Positions 23,937-30,172 of a DNA stretch of 30,172 bases are shown here, one piece after another. The stretch lies in contig JAJYPA010000046.1 of assembly GCA_021795795.1 (NCBI GenBank), positions 1-30,172 on the forward strand, read 5' to 3'. This stretch comes from Pseudomonadota bacterium (lineage in GTDB: Bacteria; Pseudomonadota; Gammaproteobacteria; Halothiobacillales; Halothiobacillaceae). Under the pieces are notes generated by a model. That model was not told the DNA's origin and ran no database searches. It saw nothing but the letters and a program-made list of their open reading frames with translations. Position 1 is the stretch's first letter. The number at the start of each line of letters is the position of its first letter. The translations under genes and the position numbers were made by a program.

Positions 23937-24557
23937 TCAACACAAGTGAGCTTTTGGATACATATGGGTAATCGTGGTGCTCATCTTTTCTGTGGAGAGC
24001 TCGTACTCCGGCACCGCCATATTATGGGGGGCTGGGGAGCCGTGTATTACCCGGCAAGACAGATCATACATTGAACCGTGGCATGGGCAGTGAAACCCGC
24101 CGAGCCACCACGGCGCAACACTACCTTTCTTCGGTCTATAATGTGGGATACAGCATAAATGGTTACAGATACGTATTCCGACATACCACTCAGGAACCCT
24201 GGAGCGATACATATTTGTACAGTATGGGGGCTGCTGCGGCACTTTACATAGCGGATCTTTCAAAATCCCTTTATCCATCGCCTCTTTTAGTGAAGCCAAC
24301 ATCTCCGGGGTCCGGTTTATTATTATTACGGGTTTTTTCTGCCACGGAACCGTAACCTGCATACCCGGTTCAATGGGGGTGAGATCTACTGTGGTTGACG
24401 ACGCAGCCTCGGCCGCTGCTGTTGGCTCCAATGATTCAATTAAAGGCACCGCAACCATCCCGGCAACCACCACTCCGACAGCAGATGTCGCCGCCGTTAA
24501 AAATCGGCGACGAGTAATGTTCTTATGGCCGTGTTCTGCATCTGTAACCGTTGTCAT
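23937..24557 (-). CDS. petA1: Rieske iron-sulfur protein of the bc1 complex
   Basis: The 206-aa protein has a Tat-type N-terminus (ITRRRFLTAA, residues 14-23) that serves as uncleaved membrane anchor. The 2Fe-2S site is made of CNHLCC (131-136) and CPCHGS (157-162): ligands Cys131, His133, Cys157 and His160, and the disulfide pair Cys136-Cys159. In place of the usual Gly in CTHLGC there is Cys135. Other cysteines (104, 113, 168 and 206) are unusual in number. It moves electrons between the quinone site of PetB1 and haem c1. It follows sdrA1 with about 95 bases between, where a separate ribosome site and possibly a processing site lie. Confidence 0.94.
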   Translation of the reverse strand: MTTVTDAEHGHKNITRRRFLTAATSAVGVVVAGMVAVPLIESLEPTAAAEAASSTTVDLTPIEPGMQVTVPWQKKPVIIINRTPEMLASLKEAMDKGILKDPLCKVPQQPPYCTNMYRSRVPEWYVGIRICNHLCCIPHYRPKKGSVAPWWLGGFHCPCHGSMYDLSCRVIHGSPAPHNMAVPEYELSTEKMSTTITHMYPKAHLC

Positions 24558-24654
24558 CTCTATAACCTCGCTAATGCCCCGATATCAACATCGTAATTGC
24601 TAGAGTACGCCTATTCTGCTGTGATCTGCATCGTCCACACGCATATAGAGCGAC

Positions 24655-25443
24655 TTATTGTTCCGAAACAACGATCCTACGATCATCGTGCTCCGCGTCT
24701 AACCATTCTCTGGCATCCATTATTTGGCCACATATCCCCTTGCTATCTGGCCCCATTAAATAATCATAAACAGGCATTATGGCCTTTGGCGGGGGGACTG
24801 ACATTACTGATGCTCCGGGGTGTGTCCTCACCCGCATCCCCGTGCGGCAAGGCCCAGGGTTTATCACATTCACGCGAACATTAGTATTTCTTAATTCAAT
24901 GGCGAGCGTGAGGCCGAGATGTTCTACTGCAGCCTTACTAACGGCATAGGCGCCCCAATACCCTTTTGCTTCGCGAGCACAGTCATCAGTAATAAAAACG
25001 ATCGAGCCGTCTTCAGACTCCAGCAACAACGGCAAACAAGCTTGTGTCAACAGGTATGGAGCAGTTGCGTTCACTCTCATAGTGTTCTCCCACAACTCCT
25101 CGTCGTAATACTGGATTGGCGTTAATATATCGAGTTCCGCCGCATTATGTAGCACGCCATCCAGCCTGCCTAAATTTTCTTTTAAACGCTGCGCAAAATC
25201 CTGGTAATCGCGTCCCTTGGCTGTCAGCAAATCCATTGGATGTATAACTGGTTCTTTATATCCTGAATCAACAATCTCATCATACACGGCTTCCAGTTTC
25301 CGTTGTGTTCGGCCTAACAACACGACCTCCGCACCCAAGCCGGCAAATTCTACGGCCGCACAACGCCCAATCCCTTCACCAGCACCGGTGACAACAATCA
25401 CTCGGCCACTTAGCAAGTTGTCGGCAGGCACATAATTACTCAT
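24655..25443 (-). CDS. sdrA1: Short-chain dehydrogenase/reductase of the petI operon (YciK-like)
   Basis: The start at 25443 (MSNYVPADNLLSGRV) has GGGAGG five bases upstream and overlaps the cycA1 stop by eight bases. The 262-aa Rossmann-fold protein has the cofactor loop TGAGEGIG (19-26), an HNAA stretch (99-102), Asn125, and the catalytic Tyr166 and Lys170 in YAVSK. The position of the catalytic Ser, 13 residues before the Tyr, is Asp153 (ITDDC). Overall it resembles YciK-type SDRs. Its presence between a cytochrome c4 and a bc1 operon is typical of Acidithiobacillus pet operons; the substrate is unknown. Confidence 0.9.
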   Translation of the reverse strand: MSNYVPADNLLSGRVIVVTGAGEGIGRCAAVEFAGLGAEVVLLGRTQRKLEAVYDEIVDSGYKEPVIHPMDLLTAKGRDYQDFAQRLKENLGRLDGVLHNAAELDILTPIQYYDEELWENTMRVNATAPYLLTQACLPLLLESEDGSIVFITDDCAREAKGYWGAYAVSKAAVEHLGLTLAIELRNTNVRVNVINPGPCRTGMRVRTHPGASVMSVPPPKAIMPVYDYLMGPDSKGICGQIMDAREWLDAEHDDRRIVVSEQ

Positions 25444-26221
25444 CGGCGCCTCCCGGTAAGCTGCGTACATAGGTAGCCAGCTCAGTAATCTGTACGTCTG
25501 TCAACCGCGATGCGACATAGCGCATTATGGCATGTGGGTCATTGGTTCTGAGGCCATTTTTGAAGTAATTCAACTGTAATTCTACATAGGCTTGTCTCTG
25601 CCCCGCCAAGCGCGGAAAGAAAGGTGGGTCACCTAGGCCGGTTGGTCCATGGCATGCCATACATGCGGGCACATCAACCTTAGAAATCCCGCCTTCATAT
25701 ATCTTCTTTCCTTCTGCCGCCAATTTTGGATTTGCCATTTTTGCTTTGGGCGGGGTCTGAGTAGAGAAGTAGTCCGCAACCTGTTGCACCTGTGTTGGAG
25801 TTAATGATGCAGCCATGCCCCACATAATAGCCTTTGCCATAGGATCCGCACGCGTATGGCTTCTAAAGTTATTGAGTTGTTTGACTAGATAAGGAGCCCA
25901 CTGGCCAGCCAAGTCCGGGAACATTGACCCGCTGGGGGATATTCCGGTCATTCCGTGACATGCCATACAGGTACTACTTACGGGCAGCGGAATACCGCCG
26001 GTTGCATTGGCGTCCGTCGTTTTCTGTGCACTTGCCGCTGAATGTGTTGCTGCGGTAACGACCCCTACAGGAGAAGCGGTATCTGCAACAACCTTGCTGC
26101 CCTGTGCGTTTGTCGCCCCGTCGGCGATTGCACCAAAAAACATCGTGCTCATGCTGATGAGCACGATAGATACCGCGGCCATTATTGCGCCAGGTCTTTT
26201 TGTGTAGCTGAGTCGGACCAT
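25436..26221 (-). CDS. cycA1: Dihaem cytochrome c4 of the petI operon
   Basis: The ATG at 26221 follows GTGGAG. The 261-aa protein has a signal peptide and a Thr/Ala-rich linker, then two similar haem domains with CMACH at 85-89 and 187-191. Each is followed by a G-x-T-G-x...P-x-LAGQ segment (SMFPDLAGQW and PFFPRLAGQR), the mark of cytochrome c4. A candidate Met ligand lies in each domain (such as AIMWGMAASL and AIMRYVASRL). In Fe(II) oxidation it is proposed to carry electrons between rusticyanin/outer cytochromes and the PetI bc1 complex. It is the first gene of the operon, with a promoter candidate upstream. Confidence 0.93.
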   Translation of the reverse strand: MVRLSYTKRPGAIMAAVSIVLISMSTMFFGAIADGATNAQGSKVVADTASPVGVVTAATHSAASAQKTTDANATGGIPLPVSSTCMACHGMTGISPSGSMFPDLAGQWAPYLVKQLNNFRSHTRADPMAKAIMWGMAASLTPTQVQQVADYFSTQTPPKAKMANPKLAAEGKKIYEGGISKVDVPACMACHGPTGLGDPPFFPRLAGQRQAYVELQLNYFKNGLRTNDPHAIMRYVASRLTDVQITELATYVRSLPGGADE

Positions 26222-26287
26222 CTATCTCCACCCCCGCGTTAGCATATACTTATTGTCTTATGTGTATGTAACTCCCATATTTATCGT

Positions 26288-26316
26288 ATATGACTATAGA
26301 AATGGATTATGGTCAA
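26288..26316 (-). promoter_or_regulatory. Candidate petI operon promoter
   Basis: On the minus strand TTGACC (26311-26316) and TCATAT (26288-26293) are separated by 17 bases and lie 67 bases upstream of the cycA1 start. The -35 is close to consensus; the -10 is moderate. Confidence 0.45.
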
Positions 26317-26492
26317 CCCCTGTGTTCATTATGGGCGATGTTGACCGAAATATACGCAATATAGCGCCATTCAAGGGAGGTGAGGATAGTCCCTGGGTCG
26401 ATGCTGCTTGCAGGCGCCGCGCCCGCCTAATTGAGCGATTTTCTATTTAACACATAAAATATAATAATAGCTTTTTATATTAACATACCTAG

Positions 26493-26530
26493 ACCAGACT
26501 GTTATGTGTTATCGCATATAACAGTCTGGT
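26493..26530. repeat. Perfect 13-bp inverted repeat (hairpin or protein site)
   Basis: ACCAGACTGTTAT (26493-26505) is matched by ATAACAGTCTGGT (26518-26530) with 12 bases between; CCTAG beyond each arm extends the symmetry with a small offset. It lies between the petI promoter and the end of repA. Confidence 0.7.
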
Positions 26531-26577
26531 TGGCCTAGGGACGGTGTCCCGTAGAACTTCAGTTTCTAGAATAGTTT

Positions 26578-26727
26578 ATGGATCAGATCATCGCAGATAC
26601 CGGAACCCGTGACCAAGTCAACGGCGCGACCAAAAAACGAACAAAAGATCATCTACCCACCTGGTGGACAGGTTATGCTTTTCAGGCGCAAACATTATTC
26701 CGATTGATTACACATAATGATGTGTAA
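26578..26727 (+). CDS. Possible small protein, 49 aa
   Basis: An open frame from ATG 26578 (MDQIIADTGTRDQVNGATKK) ends HNDV at 26727, just at the first ATATCAT repeat. Codon use looks protein-like (HLPTWWTGYAFQ), but there is no ribosome site and no recognised family. It may be a remnant of a longer gene. Confidence 0.25.
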   Translation: MDQIIADTGTRDQVNGATKKRTKDHLPTWWTGYAFQAQTLFRLITHNDV

Positions 26728-26743
26728 TATCATATCATATCAT
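26727..26743. repeat. ATATC/ATATCAT tandem repeat near the end of repA
   Basis: Three consecutive ATATC units followed by ATT. The same motif recurs before parA and at the far right, see 28838-28937 and 29914-29938. Confidence 0.6.
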
Positions 26744-26884
26744 TGCTTATGGTAAGGCTAATAGTATAACCTGTCCCGCCGTTGATTTTGATGCTGACAG
26801 GATGGTCTGAATCCGTTGATGCGCGGTTTATAGAGGGGCGACTGGACACCTGCTTATTCGAACCATAGATATATTAGACGCTCC

Positions 26885-27892
26885 TCATGTATCACTCTTG
26901 AGCATTGATCTTTTCGTATATATGGTCACTTTATCGTCACTATCCAAAGAGTACCGGTATTCTGGAATACTATCTGCGTCTATTATTCTTCCTAAATCCA
27001 CTTTAAAATTACGTAACACCGATCGACTACCACTTTTACGGTGAAGGGCACCGAGGCTAATGACCCATACACTCTGCTTGCCAACATGCTTGCGGGCGAT
27101 TTCATATAATCGACGCTCTAGGGGTTTTCGCAACCGAAAATAATCTGGATGGATAGTTAAGACTTCTTGCGCCGTGAGGCCATTCCATAGCCAGTCGGAT
27201 AGCGTGACCTCGACAGCAACCATGCGGCCATCTGCGTCGGATTTCTCGATCACTCGCCAGCGATCGATAATACCAAATCCTTCCGCGTGCCGACTTGCTT
27301 GCCCCCCAGTCTTTATATTTGTGGTTATACTGGTGCCCCGCAATCGGTTTAGTGCATCTTTCAAGCGTTCATAATCATCTCCGCGCACACCTCGACCCGT
27401 GACCTTGAGCAAATCCCTGGCCGTAAACCGAATCGTTTTAGATACCTCTAATCCAGCATTTATAGCTGCAGTAATTTGACTCATACAGTAAATTAAAATA
27501 TCTTTATCATGCTGAGTTGCCCGACCGTATTCAGCATTGCAAGAAACTTCCACCCATTTTTTACTGTCCTCACTCTTCCATAGCCACGTCGACGTGTCTT
27601 TTTTTGTTGAAAGACTATATAACGGCGCCTCCATAGAGGTCGGATCATCTTTGAATGCATAGTCGATAATATCAAGGGCGAAAAAGTCTGGCTGATGGCG
27701 GTCACAGGAAACAATCTCTTCTGATTGTGCAGTTTTATTTTTGTTCTCCACGCTTGTGGATACTTCTTGAGTGCCCGCGTGATGTTCAATAAAGGCTGTA
27801 CGGGCACGTTCTAAAGCCTCCCGCAAACCCGGGTCTTTTATCTGGGCAGCCTCGGCTAAAAAACTGCCAATATATTGGTTTTTCGTAATCAT
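26885..27892 (-). CDS. repA: Plasmid replication initiator protein (RPA/RepA type)
   Basis: The 335-aa product resembles the 'replication initiator protein A' family (PF10134) found on plasmids of Gram-negative bacteria. Visible parts are FFALDIIDYAFKDDPTSMEAPLYSLS-like (about residues 71-96), an initiator segment with IRFTARDLLKVTGRG, YERLKDALNRLRGT, then VTLSDWLWNGL and LRKPLERRLYEIARKHVG (winged-helix region). It would bind the origin and start replication. Its ATG overlaps the stop of orf105 by four bases, so it is the third gene of a coupled operon with parA first. No frameshift is seen, so the gene looks functional. The 49-codon ORF and repeats downstream could belong to the origin. Confidence 0.82.
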   Translation of the reverse strand: MITKNQYIGSFLAEAAQIKDPGLREALERARTAFIEHHAGTQEVSTSVENKNKTAQSEEIVSCDRHQPDFFALDIIDYAFKDDPTSMEAPLYSLSTKKDTSTWLWKSEDSKKWVEVSCNAEYGRATQHDKDILIYCMSQITAAINAGLEVSKTIRFTARDLLKVTGRGVRGDDYERLKDALNRLRGTSITTNIKTGGQASRHAEGFGIIDRWRVIEKSDADGRMVAVEVTLSDWLWNGLTAQEVLTIHPDYFRLRKPLERRLYEIARKHVGKQSVWVISLGALHRKSGSRSVLRNFKVDLGRIIDADSIPEYRYSLDSDDKVTIYTKRSMLKSDT

Positions 27893-28206
27893 ATAGAGTG
27901 ATCCGTGTTGCCTTTTTTTCTCTTGATATCCAATAATACATCGTCAACAGCATGATCAATGGCAGGTAAGATATTTTTTATTAAAAAAGTTTGCATAGAG
28001 TTTGGAGTGTGTTCTGCGATAAAACGCAGCTTAGCCATTTCCACTTCTGTTAGCCGGATATTATAAAGCTCGGTTCTTTTGTCTTCACGTAGGCCGACCC
28101 AGGGTAACTCCTCTTTTGAAACGGAAACAATATCGGCTTTAGATATAAATTCTTCTACGGTATTTGCTGTCGTCTTTTTTGGTGCCCGTGTAAACCCTAC
28201 GCTCAT
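27889..28206 (-). CDS. Small partition-type protein, probable ribbon-helix-helix
   Basis: The 105-aa product lies between parA and repA with ATGA overlaps at both ends. Its N-terminal half is polar and disordered-looking (SVGFTRAPKKTTANTVEEFI), while the second half reads YNIRLTEVEMAKLRFIAEHT and SMQTFLIKNILPAIDHAVD: one beta strand followed by two helices, the pattern of Arc/CopG-type ribbon-helix-helix DNA binders. In small plasmids the gene after parA often encodes such a ParG/ParB-like centromere binder, and the ATATCAT repeats upstream of parA would be its natural target. Function is inferred from fold pattern and position. Confidence 0.6.
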   Translation of the reverse strand: MSVGFTRAPKKTTANTVEEFISKADIVSVSKEELPWVGLREDKRTELYNIRLTEVEMAKLRFIAEHTPNSMQTFLIKNILPAIDHAVDDVLLDIKRKKGNTDHSI

Positions 28207-28844
28207 AACATCACCTCTTTTATTAGTTCACTGACTTCCGCCTGCGCTTTTTTGTCTGCTGGTTGATATTCAAGCACACTACAGCCCTGCGCAACGGATC
28301 GTCGGTATACAATACGATCACGGATAACAACATTTGAGAGGGTTAAATTTTCGAAACCTTCTAACATTTGTCGTGCGGCATGTGTATCTTGCATTTGTAA
28401 ATTGGTGGGCGCTCGAGATAATATTAACGTCGCACGCAGGTTGGTGTTAAATGCGCTAGCAGTATTCACTAACTCACTCATGCGCTCAATAGTCCACAAG
28501 TCAAACTGTGACGCTTGAACAGGAATAATGACGTGTTCAATTGCCACTAGGGCAGCTCTCAGCTCCACAGAGTCACGCCCACCTGCATCTATGATGATAT
28601 CCTGGTACCTGACACTTAAATCTTTTATTTCATTCTGAAGTGATCTGCCAAATTTCTGCACACACGGAACACGTGTTAGATTTTTAGAGTCTTCGCGCAT
28701 AGCAGACCAACCGGAAGCACTGCCCTGCGGGTCCGTGTCTACCAGAAGCACATCACGGTCCTGCAGTCGGAGGCCAGCCGCCAAATTGACTGCTAAGGTG
28801 GTTTTCCCAGTACCGCCCTTCTCACCGCCAACAAGCAGTATCAT
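28203..28844 (-). CDS. parA: ParA-family partition ATPase
   Basis: A 213-aa protein with the deviant Walker A box KGGTGKTT (9-16), signature Lys before the GG, a switch region DTDPQGSASGW (about 37-47), a Walker B-like DIIIDAGGRDS, and VIIPVQASQFDLW. It lacks the N-terminal helix-turn-helix of large ParA proteins, so it belongs to the short (type Ib) class that works with ribbon-helix-helix partners. It moves plasmid copies to daughter cells. The start codon itself lies within an ATATCAT repeat, which suggests autoregulation by its partner. First gene of the parA-orf105-repA operon. Confidence 0.88.
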   Translation of the reverse strand: MILLVGGEKGGTGKTTLAVNLAAGLRLQDRDVLLVDTDPQGSASGWSAMREDSKNLTRVPCVQKFGRSLQNEIKDLSVRYQDIIIDAGGRDSVELRAALVAIEHVIIPVQASQFDLWTIERMSELVNTASAFNTNLRATLILSRAPTNLQMQDTHAARQMLEGFENLTLSNVVIRDRIVYRRSVAQGCSVLEYQPADKKAQAEVSELIKEVML

Positions 28845-28937
28845 ATCATATTATGCCGTTGTAGAAACTCAGTGCAGAATGATACCACACAGTATCATAT
28901 CATATCAACATGCGTCGCCGGTAATGATATGATATTA
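28838..28937. repeat. ATATCAT repeat cluster upstream of parA (candidate centromere/operator)
   Basis: Three copies lie within 100 bases: TATCATATCATATTA over the parA start codon (28839-28853), TATCATATCATATC (28893-28906) and the opposite orientation AATGATATGATATTA (28923-28937). The spacing and mixed orientation resemble parS/operator sites bound by ParG/CopG-like proteins. Confidence 0.6.
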
Positions 28938-28989
28938 GTGTGGGGATCATCTCCCGGGCATAAAGGACCATTTTTTCGATTTACCCATA

Positions 28990-29424
28990 TCAATGAGCAC
29001 CCTGTATGGTTATTTTTTTACCTTGAGATAGAGATGTTAAATAGCTAACGAGACTTATCATTTTGTTGCTATTATAAGGCAGTTGCTTTCCTAGAAGTGC
29101 ATTTTTTATACACGAATTAATTTGCATGTCTAGAGTAATCACCTGCCCAGCCCGTTTATTGTAGTGGGGAAATGTGGCTGCCGCACCGATGAGGCTGGGT
29201 ATCGGTTTTCCATTTGGCAACCTGCCTTCGCTGCGCCCGCCTGCGCGATGGCAGGTCATGCAGGAGTTGCCGCGACTCCCCAAGGAAGTCGAAGCGAAGA
29301 TTGTCGCGCCACTTTTGATGGTGTTTTGCATTGCATCCTCGGATGTCGTCGCTGAGGCGCAGGTAGACCAGAACAGGATTGTCGCGGTAAATACCGTTAT
29401 TATAAGACGTGTTATATTTAGCAT
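28990..29424 (-). CDS. Exported monohaem cytochrome c, TsdA/SoxA-like domain
   Basis: The start at 29424 (MLNITRLIITVFTATILF) is preceded by GAGGAG about ten bases upstream. The 144-aa protein has a signal peptide (cleaved near ASA, residue 25) and one haem site CMTCH (55-59). The sequence after it, including FPHYNKRAGQVITLDMQINSC and LPYNSNKMISLVSYLTSLSQG, matches the N-terminal haem domain of thiosulfate dehydrogenase (TsdA) and related SoxA-like cytochromes; Cys105 in INSC occupies a conserved position. TsdA has two such domains; only one is present here. A role in thiosulfate/tetrathionate or other electron transfer in the periplasm is likely but open. Confidence 0.75.
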   Translation of the reverse strand: MLNITRLIITVFTATILFWSTCASATTSEDAMQNTIKSGATIFASTSLGSRGNSCMTCHRAGGRSEGRLPNGKPIPSLIGAAATFPHYNKRAGQVITLDMQINSCIKNALLGKQLPYNSNKMISLVSYLTSLSQGKKITIQGAH

Positions 29425-29913
29425 GGTTGTATTTCTCCTCTCAGTTAATCGACGGTTCAATTGAGCATTACTAATATTCATCTTGCCTAGGATAGGAGAA
29501 GCCTGCCTATGGTCGGTTGCAGCGGGCTGTCAGCACCATAAGCACCTCATAGTTGTTGCTACAGGACGGAACCCCAGTAGACCCCAACAGTATAGATCAC
29601 GTTAACTATGGACGGAACTACTACTCTAGGCATTTGGAGGCCCCAAGAGTCGCAATTCAACGATGTTGCAGGCCTAACAGATACCATCGTCAACCACTCC
29701 GCCTTAAAGGACGGAGGCTTGCATCCAAGCTCCACTGCAGTTCCGCGTAGCTCGAAAGATGAGCGACTTTGGCTTCGTCACCTGATGCTTCGGGGGTGGC
29801 TGACAATCGCCGCGCCCTCACCCAGCCTTGCCGGACAAGGAACGTTCGCATACTGATGTTTTTTATAGCTACTAAGAGGCGCTACGAAAGCGGCGATTTT
29901 TGTGATAACCGCC
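29425..29913. other. Gap with a possible IS200/IS605 right-end remnant
   Basis: On the minus strand around 29695-29725 the sequence reads AAGCCTCCGTCCTTTAAGGC followed by GGAGTGGTTGAC, a hairpin very like the right-end/guide-RNA hairpin of IS200/IS605 (TnpB) elements. Just upstream on that strand, a frame of about 30 codons (YANVPCPARLGEGAA) ends at a TGA and could be a degraded TnpB tail. No intact transposase is present. Confidence 0.4.
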
Positions 29914-29938
29914 AATGATATGATGATATCATATCATT
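29914..29938. repeat. ATATCAT inverted repeat (distal copy)
   Basis: AATGATATGAT (29914-29924) and ATCATATCATT (29928-29938) are perfect inverted arms with three bases between. Same motif as upstream of parA and downstream of repA. Confidence 0.65.
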
Positions 29939-30172
29939 CCATTCCATACCATGGCGAATGATACAATGTGATGTTGCTTCAATCTAAAGGATAGTTAAGG
30001 TCCCGCGATGGCAGGTAGTTCGTCCGTTAGCGACTATGGTGATCGGGTAATCTAAGCGATGATATAGGTCACTAGAGTGTCGCACGGCTATCCGCGCTCT
30101 ACAGTCTAGCGAACAACATCATTACTGAAGCCATAGTCCCCCCGCGCAGCGTAGCAGAGCGGGTCGCTGGTT
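29939..30172. other. Right edge without a recognisable gene
   Basis: Only very short frames. GACTATGG (30032-30039) and CCATAGTC (30131-30138) form a distant inverted pair. Nothing else can be supported. Confidence 0.25.

Noticed and set aside
21967..26221. petII-type operon
   Set aside because: petII has the order petA-petB-petC-sdrA-cycA(-hip); here cycA and sdrA come first, which is the petI order.
26727..29938. ATATCAT repeats as a CRISPR array
   Set aside because: The units are short, irregularly spaced, occur in both orientations and have no spacers of constant length; there are no cas genes.

Overview
The window looks like an iron- and sulfur-oxidising acidophile of the genus Acidithiobacillus (A. 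ferrooxidans / A. ferrivorans type). The main evidence is a cluster in the order cycA1-sdrA1-petA1-petB1-petC1, the arrangement known there as the petI operon, which encodes a bc1 complex thought to run 'uphill' from ferrous iron to quinone. Species identity is inferred from gene order and protein character; no database search was run.

Layout. 1-767: 5' part of cysJ (sulfite reductase flavoprotein), running off the left edge. 800-8200: loosely packed small genes with wide gaps, including an uncharacterised protein, two small lipoproteins, a two-helix membrane protein, a persulfide-dioxygenase-like beta-lactamase-fold protein with damaged metal ligands, an IS110 remnant, a CtaG-like oxidase assembly protein followed by a DsbG-like thioredoxin-fold protein, and a PsiE-family membrane protein. 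8200-16260: a PQQ-type beta-propeller protein with an OprB-type porin; a debris zone (orphan Tn3-like end, IS4 transposase tail, decayed hicBA); a second DsbG-like gene; an outer-membrane protein with a CxCxC N-terminus; and an intact tyrosine recombinase. The propeller/porin pair and the CxCxC protein each sit behind a copy of the same 131-bp promoter-bearing repeat. 16300-17922: a small lipoprotein, a third DsbG-like protein (a lipoprotein) and a DsrE-family protein.

18375-26221, minus strand: resC/ccsA and resB (system II cytochrome c maturation) downstream of the complete petI operon. 26222-30172: a plasmid-type maintenance module, parA-orf105-repA, joined by ATGA overlaps and surrounded by ATATCAT repeats, then a TsdA-like monohaem cytochrome c and mobile-element debris.

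The genes share an envelope theme. PetABC and CycA1 need haem attachment (ResBC) and CtaG-like protein points to oxidase assembly. The three DsbG-like proteins could keep cysteines of exported cytochromes and outer-membrane proteins in the right redox state. Replication/partition genes, a recombinase and several element remnants suggest that this respiratory block lies on, or has been joined to, a plasmid or plasmid-derived island.
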